This document shows positions 8,771 to 17,943 of a stretch of 64,000 nt of DNA, one piece after another. The position numbers and the translations under genes were made by a program. Source of the stretch: Actinomadura sp. J1-007 (lineage in GTDB: Bacteria; Actinomycetota; Actinomycetes; Streptosporangiales; Streptosporangiaceae); NCBI RefSeq assembly GCF_009793335.1, contig NZ_WING01000001.1:3410001-3474000 (forward strand), read 5' to 3'. Numbering within the stretch: the first letter of the stretch is position 1; the number at the start of each line of letters is the position of its first letter. Under the pieces are notes generated by a model. It saw only the letters and a list, made by a program, of their open reading frames with translations, made no database searches and was not told the origin of the DNA.

Positions 8771-9094
8771 TCACTCCGAGGGCGTGCCCGCCATGTCCAC
8801 GGCGTCGAGGTCGAGGACGCGGGCGTGCAGGACGAGCCGCTGGTGCAGCGCGGCGCGCAGCGCCCTGTGCAGGCCGTCCTCCAGGTACAGCTCGCCCCGC
8901 CACTGCACCACGTGCGGGAACAGGTCGCCGTAGAACGTCGAGTCCTTGGCCAGCAGGGACTGGAGGTCGAGCTCGCGCTTGGTGCTGACGAGCTGGTCGA
9001 GGCGGACCTGGCGCGGCGGGATCTTGGCCCAGTCCCGGGACGAGAATCCGTGCTCGGGATAGGGCCTTCCGTCACCTACCGCCTTGAAGATCAC
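8771..9094 (-). CDS. small conserved protein with ParB/Srx-like DGxHR motif
   Basis: This is a 107-aa protein starting 'MIFKAVGDGRPYPEHGF', a pattern I recognise from many actinobacteria. Some databases label such proteins 'VapB-family antitoxin'. Residues ~24-35 ('IPPRQVRLDQLV') resemble the ParB N-terminal 'I.v..I.p' strand. Residues ~70-83 ('YLEDGLHRALRAAL') match the DGxHRxxAA motif of the ParB/sulfiredoxin fold. No toxin gene lies beside it. It is a single gene, convergent with the transporter. Confidence 0.75.
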   Translation of the reverse strand: MIFKAVGDGRPYPEHGFSSRDWAKIPPRQVRLDQLVSTKRELDLQSLLAKDSTFYGDLFPHVVQWRGELYLEDGLHRALRAALHQRLVLHARVLDLDAVDMAGTPSE

Positions 9095-9237
9095 ACTTCG
9101 AGTCTAAGGGGTCCGCCAACACCAGAGAAGGCACCGCAACCCGCCGCCTCACGCGTCCCCCGCCCGTCCGTCAACCCCGCCGCCCCAGCTCAACCGCTCC
9201 GTACCCGAGCCGCCGGCCCGATCGCGAAGCGATGCGG

Positions 9238-9277
9238 CGCTCGCCAGGGCGCGGTCAGGCACGAGCCCTGGCGAGCG
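9238..9277 (-). terminator. hairpin downstream of MetE-type gene
   Basis: Perfect 13-base arms (9238-9250 and 9265-9277) with a 14-base loop lie 27 bases past the stop of the minus-strand methyltransferase gene. Confidence 0.65.
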
Positions 9278-9303
9278 CGGTGGACGGGCCTCCGGAGAAC
9301 CGG

Positions 9304-10353
9304 CTAGAGGCCCAGTTGGGTCGAGGCGAGGGCGGTGCCTTCGACGCGGGCGCGGATCTTGGCGAAGGCGATCTCGCGGGACGTCGAGGTGTCGTCGGCG
9401 AACGGCGCGAAACCGCAGTCGTCGCAGGTCCCGAGGCGTTCGACCGGGATGCGGGCGGCGGCGGCGAGGACCCGGTCGCGGACCTCTTCGGGGGTCTCGA
9501 CGCGCGGGTCGATGGGGTCGATGACGCCGACGAACACGCGCGCGGACGCCGGAAGATGGTCGGCGATGATGCCGAGGACGCGTTCAGGGTCGCTCTCGCT
9601 GGCGAGCTGGACGTAGAAGTTGCCCGCCCTGATCTGGAAGAGCTTGGGCAGCAGCCCCGCGTAGTCCACGTCCAGGCTGTGGGTGGAGTCCTGGTCGCCG
9701 CCGGGGCAGGTGTGCACGCCGATCCGGGCGCGTTCGGCCTCGGAGAACCGGTCCAGGACCTGGTTGTTGAGCGCCACGAAGTCGTCCAGCACGCCGCCGG
9801 ACGGGTCCAGCTTGAGCGACAGCCGCCCTTCGGTGAAGTCGAGCTGGACGACGTGCGCCCCGGCGTTCAGGCAGCCTCGGATGTCGGCCTCCGCCTCGGC
9901 CACCAGATCGTCGCGGAACGCCTTCGCCGGGTACCCGTCCAGGCCGTCGCTCGGGTAGAGCAGGCTGAGCGCCGATGGGGCGATCACGGCCTGCTTGACC
10001 GGGACGTTCGCGTGGCTGAGCGCCGCCCGCAGGTAGTCCTGGGCGTGCACGGCGTAGCGGAACGGGCCGGAGGTGAGCACCGGGAGCTGCCGCGTGTGGC
10101 CGTCCTCGAACGGGATGACGACGCCGTCCGGGCCCAGGCCGTCCGCCCCTGCGAGGGGGTACGTGGCGAAGCTCGGTTTGGACTGCTCCCCGTCGGTGAC
10201 GACCGGCGAGCCGATCTCCTCCAGACGGCGGATCGTGTCCCGTACGGCCGCGCCCTGCGCGGCGGCCGTCTCGACGGGGTCTCCGGCGCTCATCGCCGCC
10301 AGCAGTTCGGGGGGCCGGGGGATGCTGCCGATCGGTTCAGTGGGAATTCCCAT
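9304..10353 (-). CDS. cobalamin-independent methionine synthase-type methyltransferase (MetE C-terminal domain)
   Basis: This 349-aa protein consists only of the catalytic MetE-C barrel. The zinc ligands are visible: His214 and Cys216 in 'VHTCPGG', and Cys310 (Cys313 nearby) in 'GTCDDCGF'. The N-terminal 'IGSIPRP' and 'VVTDGEQ' substrate-binding blocks are present. Full-length MetE is about 750 aa, so this belongs to the short class II group, whose methyl donor is often not methyl-THF-triglutamate. It transfers a methyl group to a thiol, probably homocysteine. ATG 10353 lacks a clear ribosome-binding site. Confidence 0.85.
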   Translation of the reverse strand: MGIPTEPIGSIPRPPELLAAMSAGDPVETAAAQGAAVRDTIRRLEEIGSPVVTDGEQSKPSFATYPLAGADGLGPDGVVIPFEDGHTRQLPVLTSGPFRYAVHAQDYLRAALSHANVPVKQAVIAPSALSLLYPSDGLDGYPAKAFRDDLVAEAEADIRGCLNAGAHVVQLDFTEGRLSLKLDPSGGVLDDFVALNNQVLDRFSEAERARIGVHTCPGGDQDSTHSLDVDYAGLLPKLFQIRAGNFYVQLASESDPERVLGIIADHLPASARVFVGVIDPIDPRVETPEEVRDRVLAAAARIPVERLGTCDDCGFAPFADDTSTSREIAFAKIRARVEGTALASTQLGL

Positions 10354-10975
10354 GATGTGAACGTAGACATCGACCGGCCCTCGATCAATCGCAAGGAATG
10401 CCCAGTTAGGGCAGCGCGACGGCCACCGAATTACGGCCGGTCGGCAAGCCCGCCCCCAGAGACCGATTCGTCCACAAGCAATCCCGAATTCTGATCACCG
10501 GCCCCGCTCGTGCGCGGCGCCGCCCGCCTCGGGCGTCGAGGACCGTTCTACCTGGTCGTAGGGGGTAGGCGGGACGGATGCCGGTCGTGGAGATCTTGGT
10601 TGGATTTCCGGCCTCGCGGGGACGCGTGAGCCGCTCCACCTGTATTCGTGCGGCGTGCTGCCAAAGGTGGAGGTGTTTGAGTGGTGAAAATTCACATCGT
10701 TCCGTACGTCCGCCGATGCAAGTAGATGATCTCTGTGGTCGGAGCGACGGGGCTCAGATCGCAAGAGAATGCCGTTCAGAACCAGCACGGCGTACGGTGT
10801 ACGGCTGGCTAGGCGGAGGGCGCGCCGGCGGCGGCGTGGGCGATCCCTGGCGAGCGGGCACGGAGGCGGCACGGACGCCCTGGAGGGGCGTGGCGTGGGC
10901 TTTGGCTGGGGGCGGAGAGCATGAGAGGCCGGTACCCGTGGGGTACCGGCCTCGTGTCTTGCCTGGTCAGGCGAG
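10354..10975. other. 622-base region without a supported gene
   Basis: Open frames on both strands here have poor codon-position bias and one would run through tRNA-Ser(GGA), so none is called. The part near 10640-10760 is clearly AT-richer than its surroundings, which suggests a promoter area or decayed foreign DNA. The tRNA's hairpin terminator lies at 10925-10953. Confidence 0.4.
10925..10953 (-). terminator. terminator of tRNA-Ser(GGA)
   Basis: Perfect 13-base arms (10925-10937 and 10941-10953) with a three-base loop lie 23 bases beyond the tRNA 3' end on the minus strand. Confidence 0.75.
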
Positions 10976-11060
10976 CGGAGGATACGAGATTCGAACTCGT
11001 GAGGGCTTGCACCCAACACGCTTTCCAAGCGTGCGCCCTAGGCCACTAGGCGAATCCTCC
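10976..11060 (-). tRNA. tRNA-Ser (anticodon GGA)
   Basis: This is an 85-nt class II tRNA on the minus strand. The acceptor GGAGGAT pairs with ATCCTCC, with discriminator G. The T arm ACGAG/CTCGT encloses TTCGAAT. The anticodon stem CACGC/GCGTG carries GGA, and a long variable arm is present. It reads UCC/UCU. No CCA is encoded. It shares much sequence with the tRNA-Ser(CGA) at 418-502. Confidence 0.95.
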
Positions 11061-11070
11061 GCGAGAGAGC

Positions 11071-11403
11071 TTACCGGGTCTCGGGCAGTGCGCGGACATC
11101 AATAATCGCCGAGAGCGGAATCGGGCCGAAGACGTGGGGGAAGACGTCGCCGTCGACGGGCTCGTAGCGGACGGGGGCGTCCAGGAGGGTCGGGTCGATG
11201 ACCAGGAGCACCAGGTCGTTCCGGTCGACGGACCGGTAGAAGCGGGCCAGGACGCCCTCGACCTGCGTCTCGTCGGTGGAGCAGTGGATGAAGCCCTCGT
11301 CGGCGAGCGTTCTGCCGAGGGTGGACATCTCGTACGACACTCCGGCGGCGCGGGCCGATTCCCAGTGGCGGCGTTCGGCGATGTGCAGCAGCGTCGGGGC
11401 CAT
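11071..11403 (-). CDS. DUF952 family protein
   Basis: This 110-aa protein starts at ATG 11403. The DUF952 pattern is clear: an N-terminal 'LLHIAERRHWESARAAG', then 'GFIHCSTDETQVEGVLARFY', then 'LVLLVIDPTLLDAPVRYEP', and the C-terminal 'FPHVFGPIPLSAI'. Its fold resembles ADP-ribosyltransferase-like proteins, but the function is undefined. It is divergent from the SRP RNA gene and ends ten bases before tRNA-Ser(GGA), on the same strand. Confidence 0.87.
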   Translation of the reverse strand: MAPTLLHIAERRHWESARAAGVSYEMSTLGRTLADEGFIHCSTDETQVEGVLARFYRSVDRNDLVLLVIDPTLLDAPVRYEPVDGDVFPHVFGPIPLSAIIDVRALPETR

Positions 11404-11466
11404 GGGGCGGGAGCCTACGCGGGAAGCGTGCGAATCAGGGACCGGGGATGTCATAGACTCTGTGCA

Positions 11467-11554
11467 GACCCCTCGCACGGCGTCACCCTGTGAACCTCCC
11501 CAGGGCCGGAAGGCAGCAAGGATAAGCAGGCTCTGGCGGGTGTGCGGGGGGTCC
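11467..11554 (+). ncRNA. ffs: signal recognition particle 4.5S-type RNA
   Basis: The segment begins and ends with complementary 12-base arms (GACCCCTCGCAC paired with GTGCGGGGGGTC, one G-U pair). It contains the conserved SRP apical loop, the stretch around GGCCGGAAGGCAGCAAGG at 11504-11521, which binds Ffh. It is followed by TTTT at 11555-11558, a plausible terminator. At about 88 nt it is the small bacterial SRP RNA. Location directly upstream of dnaX is seen in many bacteria. Confidence 0.92.
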
Positions 11555-11598
11555 TTTTCGCTTTTGACGCTCTGCTTCTCCAGGGAGGGCGGACCCCC

Positions 11599-13821
11599 AT
11601 GAGTCTGGCTCTGTACCGCAAGTACCGGCCAGCGACGTTCGCCGAGCTCAAGGGGCAGGAACACGTCGCCGAGCCCTTGCAGCAGGCGCTGCGCAACGGC
11701 CGGATCAACCACGCGTACCTGTTCAGCGGGCCGCGCGGCTGCGGCAAGACGTCCAGCGCCCGGATCCTGGCCCGTTCGCTGAACTGCGAGCAGGGCCCGA
11801 CGCCCGAACCGTGCGGCAAGTGCGACTCGTGCGTCGCGCTCGGACCCACGGGCACCGGCCACATCGACGTGATCGAGATCGACGCCGCCTCGCACGGTGG
11901 CGTGGACGACGCGCGCGACCTGCGGGAACGCGCCTTCTTCGCCCCGGTGTCGGCGCGCTTCAAGGTGTACATCATCGACGAGGCGCACATGGTCACCCGC
12001 GAGGGCTTCAACGCGCTGCTGAAGCTCGTGGAGGAGCCGCCGCCGCACCTGAAGTTCGTGTTCGCGACGACGGAGCCGGAGAAGGTCATCGGGACGATCC
12101 GGTCCCGGACGCACCACTACCCGTTCCGGCTGATCCCGCCGGGCGTCCTCCAGGAGCTGGTCGAGGAGATCCTGCGGGCCGAGGACGTCCCGTACGAGGC
12201 GTCGGCGCTGCCGCTCGCGGTGCGGGCGGGGGCCGGGTCGGCGCGCGACACGCTGTCGATCCTCGACCAGTTGCTGGCCGGGTCCGACGAGGACGGCATC
12301 ACGTACGCGCGGGCGGTCTCGCTGCTCGGCTACACCGACTCGACGCTGCTGGACGAGGTCGTCGCGGCGTTCGCGGCCCGCGACGGCGCCGCGGTGTTCG
12401 CGGCGATCGACCGGGTGGTGGAGAGCGGGCAGGAGCCGCGCCGGTTCACCGCCGACCTGCTGGAGCGCGTCCGCGACCTGGTGATCCTGTCGAACGTTCC
12501 GGAGGCCGGCGGGACGGGGCTGCTGAACGCGCCGTCCGACGAGATGGAGCGGATGCGGCGCCAGGCGGCGTCGATGGGCCCCGGGGAGCTGACCCGGGCG
12601 GCCGACCTGCTGCACACCGGCCTGACGGAGATGCGCGGGGCGACCTCGCCCCGGCTCCTGCTCGAACTGATCTGCGCGCGCATCCTGCTTCCGGCGGCGT
12701 ACGAGGACGAGGCGTCGCTGCTCGCCCGCCTCGACCGGCTCGAACGGCAGGCGTCCCAGGGCGGTCTTCCCTCCGCGGGAGGCGCGCCGCCGCAGCCTGC
12801 TTTCCAGGGCGTCTCGGGTGGCCTGCCGTCGGCTCCGCCCGCAGCCGCTGCGCCTGCGCCCGCGCCCGCGGCGTCCGCTCCGGTGGAGGCTGCGCCGGTT
12901 CCGTCTCCCGCGCCGCGGTCCGAGCCTGAGAGGGAACGGCCCAAGCCGCCGCCCGCACCTGAGCCCGCGGCCTCCGCGCCGTCCGCGCCGTCGAGGCCGT
13001 CCACGCCGCCCGCGCCGTCGCGGCCGGCCGCGCCGCCCGCTGCTCCTTCGCCCGCCGCGGGCGGGGGCGGGGAGTCGGCGCCCGCCGCCGGGGGGATGGA
13101 CGTCGCGGCCGTTCAGCGGTTGTGGCCGGACATCATCGAGGCGGTCAAGCAGAAGAGCCGCGTCGCCTGGATGGTGATCATGTCCGGGGTGCGGCCCGTG
13201 TCGCTCGACCGGAACCTGCTCACCCTGGCGTTCGACGCCGAAGGGGCCAGGACCAACTTCGCGAACGGCGGCCGCGACGCGGTGCTCCGCGAGGTGCTCA
13301 AGGAACGGATGGGCGTCGACTGGCGTGTCGACACCGTTCTCGCCGGGTCCGAGCCCGCGCCGGGCGGCGGCGGACGTCCCGGAGGCGGCGGGTCCAGGCC
13401 CGGCGGCGGCAGCGGTGGCAGCGGCGGCGGGTACGGCGGCGGGCCATCGCGGCACAGCCAGCCGGCGAACGGCCCCGCAGGGGGACAGGCTTCGGGGCCG
13501 GCCTCCGGTTCGTTCGGCGGCGGCGGTGCGTCCGGGGCCCCCGGGCCGGGCGGAGGTCAGGCGCTGGCCGAGGCGCCCGCTCCTCCGCGCCCGAACGCGG
13601 CGCCGTCCGCGGAACCCGCGGGAGACCCCGGTCCTCCGCCGCCCGCCCCGCCGCCGGACGAGGTGCCTCCGCCCGACGCGCCGTCCCCGGTGGACGAGAG
13701 CGACGAGGTCGATCCGGAGGGCGACGCCGACGCCGACGGCAACGAGGCCGAGATGAACGGGATGGCCCTCATCCAGCGCGAGCTCGGTGGGCAGATCATC
13801 CGAGAAATCGACAACTCCTGA
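11599..13821 (+). CDS. dnaX: DNA polymerase III subunits gamma/tau
   Basis: This 740-aa clamp-loader ATPase has the Walker A 'GPRGCGKTS' at 44-52, zinc-binding Cys63, Cys72, Cys75 and Cys78, Walker B 'IIDEAH' at 125-130, and a sensor-1 'FATTEPEK' block. A Pro/Ala-rich linker follows (about 395-495), then the domain around '[17 protein letters not shown]', and a Gly/Pro-rich C-terminal tail. ATG 11599 follows a GGAGG-like site. I see no A-rich slippery site, so a frameshift-made gamma form is not predicted. The SRP RNA gene precedes it. Confidence 0.95.
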   Translation: MSLALYRKYRPATFAELKGQEHVAEPLQQALRNGRINHAYLFSGPRGCGKTSSARILARSLNCEQGPTPEPCGKCDSCVALGPTGTGHIDVIEIDAASHGGVDDARDLRERAFFAPVSARFKVYIIDEAHMVTREGFNALLKLVEEPPPHLKFVFATTEPEKVIGTIRSRTHHYPFRLIPPGVLQELVEEILRAEDVPYEASALPLAVRAGAGSARDTLSILDQLLAGSDEDGITYARAVSLLGYTDSTLLDEVVAAFAARDGAAVFAAIDRVVESGQEPRRFTADLLERVRDLVILSNVPEAGGTGLLNAPSDEMERMRRQAASMGPGELTRAADLLHTGLTEMRGATSPRLLLELICARILLPAAYEDEASLLARLDRLERQASQGGLPSAGGAPPQPAFQGVSGGLPSAPPAAAAPAPAPAASAPVEAAPVPSPAPRSEPERERPKPPPAPEPAASAPSAPSRPSTPPAPSRPAAPPAAPSPAAGGGGESAPAAGGMDVAAVQRLWPDIIEAVKQKSRVAWMVIMSGVRPVSLDRNLLTLAFDAEGARTNFANGGRDAVLREVLKERMGVDWRVDTVLAGSEPAPGGGGRPGGGGSRPGGGSGGSGGGYGGGPSRHSQPANGPAGGQASGPASGSFGGGGASGAPGPGGGQALAEAPAPPRPNAAPSAEPAGDPGPPPPAPPPDEVPPPDAPSPVDESDEVDPEGDADADGNEAEMNGMALIQRELGGQIIREIDNS

Positions 13822-13963
13822 GGAGAACGGCCGTAGTCGGCGCACCGCGGCCGGTACGTGCCGGATCGTGTCGTCACCCCGTAGTCTCGGGGGAACAGAC
13901 GTCCGGTGGTCGGCGGGTCGCCGAGGACAAGGCCCTCACCAGGGCCGAGGAACGGAGTGCACC

Positions 13964-14383
13964 GTGGAACCCGGTGGTTTGAACATCCAGGAACTGCTCC
14001 AGCAGGCCCAGCAGATGCAGGAGCAGCTCTTCACCGCGCAGCGCGAGCTGGCGGAGGCCGAGGTGAAGGGGACGTCGGGCGGCGGCCTCGTCACGGCGAC
14101 CGTCAACGGGCAGGGCGAGGTCACCGGGCTGACCATCGACCCGAAGGCCGTCGACCCCGACGACCCGGCCGACACCGCCGAGACGATCGCCGACCTGGTG
14201 CTCGCCGCGATCCGCGACGCCGGCCGCGCCGCCCAGGAGCTCCAGCAGGAGAAGATGGGCCCGCTGGCCGAGGGCCTCGGGAGCGGCGGCGGCATGCCCG
14301 GCCTCGGCGAGGGCGGCCTGCCCGGCGGTTTCCCCGGCCTCGGAGGTCTCGGCGGCGGTACGCCCGGTACGCCCGGCGCCTGA
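13964..14383 (+). CDS. YbaB/EbfC family nucleoid-associated protein
   Basis: This 139-aa protein starts at GTG 13964, six bases after GGAG (13954-13957). The first ~105 residues match YbaB: '[18 protein letters not shown]', '[20 protein letters not shown]' and '[20 protein letters not shown]'. The last ~35 are a Gly/Pro-rich tail that is longer than the Escherichia version. The family forms dimers that bind DNA. Order dnaX-ybaB-recR is the usual bacterial arrangement and suggests shared replication and repair regulation. Confidence 0.92.
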   Translation: MEPGGLNIQELLQQAQQMQEQLFTAQRELAEAEVKGTSGGGLVTATVNGQGEVTGLTIDPKAVDPDDPADTAETIADLVLAAIRDAGRAAQELQQEKMGPLAEGLGSGGGMPGLGEGGLPGGFPGLGGLGGGTPGTPGA

Positions 14384-14779
14384 GCGGCCCTCCCGCCGCG
14401 CGCGCCGCCTCACCGGGCCCTCCTGGCAGGCCGCGCACGGGCGGTCGAACGGACCGTTCGCGCGGGACCGCGGAGCGGCGACCGGAAATGGATCCCGCAG
14501 GGGCTTGGCCCGGCGACGGCTTCAATGTGAGCCTTGTCCTAGAAGAAGCCGTCCCACCGGACCGGGACCGACCAGAACGACCGGAACGGCCGGAACGGAA
14601 AGTCCGAACGAAAAGCCCGTACTGAAAGGCCAAGCCCGCAGGTGCGGGACCGCCGCCGATGTCCCCAGGCCGGAACCTGGCGGAAGCCGGAGAACCGGCG
14701 CCGCGACCGGAAACCGGCGTAAGGTCCCGGAACCGGAGTCGGAACCGGGACCGCGGCCACACGTGAAAGGGAGCGACCG
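14384..14779. other. 396-base ybaB-recR spacer with CCGGAAC-rich stretch
   Basis: I find no gene here. Around 14560-14760 the sequence is rich in imperfect repeats of CGGAAC/CCGGAAC, which may be slipped-strand remnants. Nothing here looks like a defined regulatory element. Confidence 0.35.
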
Positions 14780-15379
14780 TTGTACGAAGGGGTGGTCCAG
14801 AACCTCATCGACGAGCTGGGCAGGCTGCCCGGCGTCGGCCCCAAGAGCGCGCAGCGGATCGCCTTCCACCTGCTGGCCGCCGACCCCGCCGACGTCGAAC
14901 GGCTCTCCAAGGCGCTCAAAGAGGTCAAGGACAAGGTGCGCTTCTGCAAGACGTGCGGGAACGTCGCCGAGGAGGAGGAGTGCCGGATCTGCCGGGACGC
15001 CCGCCGCGACCCGCACGTCATCTGCGTGGTCGAGGAGTCCAAGGACGTCGTGGCGATCGAGAAGACCCGCGAGTTCCGAGGCCGCTACCACGTGCTCGGC
15101 GGGGCGATCAGCCCCATCGAGGGCGTCGGGCCCGAGGACCTGCGCATCCGCGAGCTCATGCAGCGCCTGGCGGACGGCGCGGTCACCGAGCTGATCCTCG
15201 CCACCGACCCCAACCTGGAGGGCGAGGCGACCGCGACCTACCTCGCCCGGCTCGTGAAGCCCATGGGGCTCACCGTCACCCGCCTGGCGAGCGGCCTGCC
15301 GGTGGGCGGCGACCTGGAGTACGCAGACGAGGTAACGCTGGGCCGCGCATTCGAAGGACGGAGGCTGCTCGATGTCTGA
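14780..15379 (+). CDS. recR: recombination protein RecR
   Basis: This is a 199-aa protein. It has an N-terminal helix-hairpin-helix ('[20 protein letters not shown]', residues 13-32), a C4 zinc finger (Cys56, Cys59, Cys68, Cys71), and a Toprim domain with '[14 protein letters not shown]' and '[16 protein letters not shown]'. RecR works with RecO to load RecA at gaps. TTG 14780 is taken as start because AAAGGGAG lies seven bases upstream and the product then begins 'MYEGVVQ', as in relatives. Its stop overlaps the next start by eight bases. Confidence 0.95.
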   Translation: MYEGVVQNLIDELGRLPGVGPKSAQRIAFHLLAADPADVERLSKALKEVKDKVRFCKTCGNVAEEEECRICRDARRDPHVICVVEESKDVVAIEKTREFRGRYHVLGGAISPIEGVGPEDLRIRELMQRLADGAVTELILATDPNLEGEATATYLARLVKPMGLTVTRLASGLPVGGDLEYADEVTLGRAFEGRRLLDV

Positions 15380-15920
15380 CACCAACAGCCCGCAGGACTG
15401 GAACGCCCTCGCCGAACGGGTGGCGTGCCACGTCGAGAACTACCTCAACGGACTGGAGGCGGTCGCGCGGGGCGACGGCGGCTCCCATACCGTTCCGCTG
15501 CTGCTCCTGGAGGTCTCGCAGGTCATCCTGGCGGGCGCGCAGCTCGGCGCCAGCGCCGACGTGATCCTGCCCGACAACTGGGAGCCGGAGATCGGCGACG
15601 ACCCCGACCTCGACGCCGTGCGGCAGGGGCTCGCGAGCCGCCTGACCGCGCTCGACGAGTACGTGGAGGTCTTCGACCCCTACAAGGACACCGAGCCGAC
15701 GGCGTACCGCCTGTCCGACGACCTCGTCGACGTGGCCAGCGACCTCGTCCACGGCCTGCGCCACTACCAGCAGGAACGTCCCCTGGAGGCGCTCTGGTGG
15801 TGGCAGTACTCCTACTTCAACCACTGGGGCAACCACGCCGGCGCCGCCCTGCGCGCCCTGCACGCCGTGGTGGCCGGCGCCCGCCTGGACGTCGTGACCG
15901 AGTCCGTCGCCGCAAGCTGA
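15372..15920 (+). CDS. DUF5063 domain-containing protein
   Basis: This 182-aa acidic protein begins at ATG 15372, inside the recR stop region (eight-base overlap), which indicates translational coupling. The core contains '[16 protein letters not shown]' and an aromatic block near the end ('[16 protein letters not shown]'), typical of DUF5063 proteins. These are regularly found after recR in actinobacteria. The function is unknown, but the coupling suggests a role alongside RecR. Confidence 0.85.
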   Translation: MSDTNSPQDWNALAERVACHVENYLNGLEAVARGDGGSHTVPLLLLEVSQVILAGAQLGASADVILPDNWEPEIGDDPDLDAVRQGLASRLTALDEYVEVFDPYKDTEPTAYRLSDDLVDVASDLVHGLRHYQQERPLEALWWWQYSYFNHWGNHAGAALRALHAVVAGARLDVVTESVAAS

Positions 15921-16384
15921 CCCCTCCGGGCACGCCGACGGCCGCGCATTCCGCCGGCCCGTGGGCTGAGGGCCGTACGCTTCGCCGGGCCGCAGGGGCC
16001 TCGGGCGACGCCGGAGGCTGACCGCCGCACGCTGTACGCCCTACGCCGGGCCAGTACCGTACGCGGCGGGGCCAGTGCCGTGGGCTGAGGGCCGTACGCC
16101 TCGCCGGGCCGCAGGGCCTTGGGCGACGCCGGAGGATGACCGCCGCACGCCGCAAGCCGTACGTCGTACGCCGGGCCAGTGCCGTACGCGGGGCCAGTGC
16201 CGTGGGCTGAGGCCGTAAGCGTCGCCGGGGCGCAGGGGCTTCGGGCGGCGCCGGAGGGGGTGTGGGGCTCATAGCGCGGGCGGGGGCGGTGCGGGGTGTG
16301 AGTTACCTGCTCGTAATCCACGGCGAGCGCCTCGGTAGACTCTTCGGGCGTACGCACTGACCCCGATCCGAGGAGCGCCCACTC
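15921..16384. repeat. lysC leader region with about 2.6 copies of a 120-bp tandem repeat
   Basis: From about 15955 to 16262 a ~120-base unit recurs, with copies beginning GTGGGCTGAGGGCCGTA... at 15961, 16080 and 16202. Each also carries CGCCGGGCCGCAGGG, GGCGACGCCGGAGG and a GCCGGGCCAGTGCCGTACGC block. Copies differ by small indels. Downstream, TAGACT near 16335 may be the lysC -10 element. No gene is supported. Confidence 0.75.
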
Positions 16385-17659
16385 GTGGCTCTTGTCGTGC
16401 AGAAGTACGGTGGCTCCTCCGTCGCCGACGCCGAGTGCGTCAAGCGGGTCGCCCAGCGCATCGTCGCGACGAAGAAGGCGGGCCACGACGTCGTCGTCGT
16501 GGTCTCCGCCATGGGTGACACGACGGATGACCTCATCGATAAGGCCAAGCAGGTCAGCCCCCTGCCTCCCGCCCGTGAGCTCGACATGCTGCTCACCGCC
16601 GGGGAGCGCATCTCGATGGCGCTGCTGGCCATGGCCATCGCCAACCTGGGCCACGAGGCCCGCTCGTTCACCGGCTCGCAGGCCGGGGTGATCACCGACG
16701 GCTCGCACGGCAAAGCCAAGATCATCGACGTCACGCCGGGACGGATCCGGACCGCGCTGGACGAGGGCTCGATCTGCATCGTCGCCGGCTTCCAGGGCGT
16801 CTCGCAGGGCACCAAGGACATCACCACGCTCGGCCGCGGCGGTTCCGACACGACCGCGGTGGCGCTCGCCGCCGCGCTGGACGCCGACGTCTGCGAGATC
16901 TACTCCGACGTCGACGGCGTGTTCACCGCCGACCCCCGCATCGTGCCCGCCGCGCGCAAGATCCCCCGCATCTCGTACGAGGAGATGCTGGAGATGGCCG
17001 CCAGCGGCGCCAAGATCCTGCACCTGCGCTGCGTGGAGTACGCGCGCCGCTACAACATCCCGATCCACGTACGGTCCTCGTTCAGCCAGAAGGAAGGCAC
17101 GTGGGTCGTCGACAGCAGCGAGATCGAAGGACACGACATGGAGCAGGCGATCATCTCCGGCGTCGCGCACGACCGGAGCGAGGCCAAGATCACCGTGGTG
17201 GGGGTGCCCGACAAGGTCGGTGAGGCCGCCACGATCTTCACGGTGCTCTCCGAGGCCGAGATCAACATCGACATGATCGTGCAGAACGTGTCGGCCGCGT
17301 CCACGGGGCGCACCGACATCTCGTTCACGCTGCCGGTGACCGACGGGCAGAGCGCGCTGACCGCGCTCAACAAGCTCAAGGAGCGGATCGGGTTCGAGTC
17401 GCTGCGCTACGACGACCGGATCGGCAAGGTCTCGCTGATCGGCGCGGGGATGCGCTCGCACCCCGGCGTGACGGCCACGTTCTTCGCCGCCATCGCCGAC
17501 GCCGGCGTGAACATCGAGATGATCTCCACCTCGGAGATCCGGATCTCCGTCGTGACCGCGCAGGACGACCTCGACACCGCCGTCGCCGCCGCGCACCGCG
17601 CGTTCGACCTCGACACCGAGCAGGTCGAGGCCGTCGTCTACGGAGGCACCGGCCGCTGA
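16385..17659 (+). CDS. lysC: aspartate kinase (LysC alpha subunit)
   Basis: This 424-aa enzyme phosphorylates aspartate, the first step to lysine, threonine, methionine and diaminopimelate. The kinase motif 'KYGGSSV' is at 7-13, '[16 protein letters not shown]' is the catalytic/nucleotide block, and two ACT domains fill the C-terminus (around '[20 protein letters not shown]' and '[20 protein letters not shown]'). GTG 16385 follows GAGGAGCG. An internal start at 17138 probably yields a separate beta subunit. The neighbour downstream is an asd homologue, the usual lysC partner, but a degenerate one. Confidence 0.95.
   Translation: MALVVQKYGGSSVADAECVKRVAQRIVATKKAGHDVVVVVSAMGDTTDDLIDKAKQVSPLPPARELDMLLTAGERISMALLAMAIANLGHEARSFTGSQAGVITDGSHGKAKIIDVTPGRIRTALDEGSICIVAGFQGVSQGTKDITTLGRGGSDTTAVALAAALDADVCEIYSDVDGVFTADPRIVPAARKIPRISYEEMLEMAASGAKILHLRCVEYARRYNIPIHVRSSFSQKEGTWVVDSSEIEGHDMEQAIISGVAHDRSEAKITVVGVPDKVGEAATIFTVLSEAEINIDMIVQNVSAASTGRTDISFTLPVTDGQSALTALNKLKERIGFESLRYDDRIGKVSLIGAGMRSHPGVTATFFAAIADAGVNIEMISTSEIRISVVTAQDDLDTAVAAAHRAFDLDTEQVEAVVYGGTGR
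17138..17659 (+). other. internal translation start for LysC beta subunit
   Basis: ATG 17138 lies in frame inside lysC and is preceded by GAAGGA (17125-17130) at about eight bases. It would give a 173-aa protein, '[17 protein letters not shown]...', containing the two ACT domains. In related actinobacteria the same in-frame start makes the regulatory beta subunit of an alpha2beta2 aspartokinase; that it works here is inferred. Confidence 0.6.
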
Positions 17660-17677
17660 CCCGCGCTGCCGTTCGTT

Positions 17678-17711
17678 CGTGCCCGGTCCTCGTTCGCGGG
17701 GGCCGGGCACG
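17678..17711 (+). terminator. possible terminator after lysC
   Basis: Perfect nine-base arms (CGTGCCCGG at 17678-17686, CCGGGCACG at 17703-17711) with a 16-base loop begin 18 bases after the lysC stop. The wide loop lowers confidence. Confidence 0.45.
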
Positions 17712-17943
17712 GGCGTTCCGTGCCGTTTTCTGGGTGCGGCCTGATGTGGTCCGGTGTGCCACGGGACACAGTGCGGGGGCGGCGGGCGGGCGAGGGTTTG
17801 GGTGCGCCGGACGGCGCGCCGCCGCGAGCCGTCCGGCGCGCCAAGCCTGGCGCGTCGCCGCCGGACGCGTGGAACCCGCCGCGCTCGTCCGGTCCCGTCG
17901 GCGGCGGCGACTGAGGCGGTCGGCCGGGAGGGTGGAGGCGATC

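Noticed and set aside
10578..11105. Plus-strand open frame of 175 codons near tRNA-Ser(GGA)
   Set aside because: It runs through the tRNA gene and its terminator hairpin and shows no coding bias.
11599..13821. Programmed frameshift producing a gamma form of DnaX
   Set aside because: I found no A-rich slippery heptamer with a following hairpin as in Escherichia coli dnaX.
14560..14760. CRISPR-like or regulatory repeat array of CCGGAAC units
   Set aside because: Units are short, irregular and without spacers of constant size; low-complexity drift explains them.
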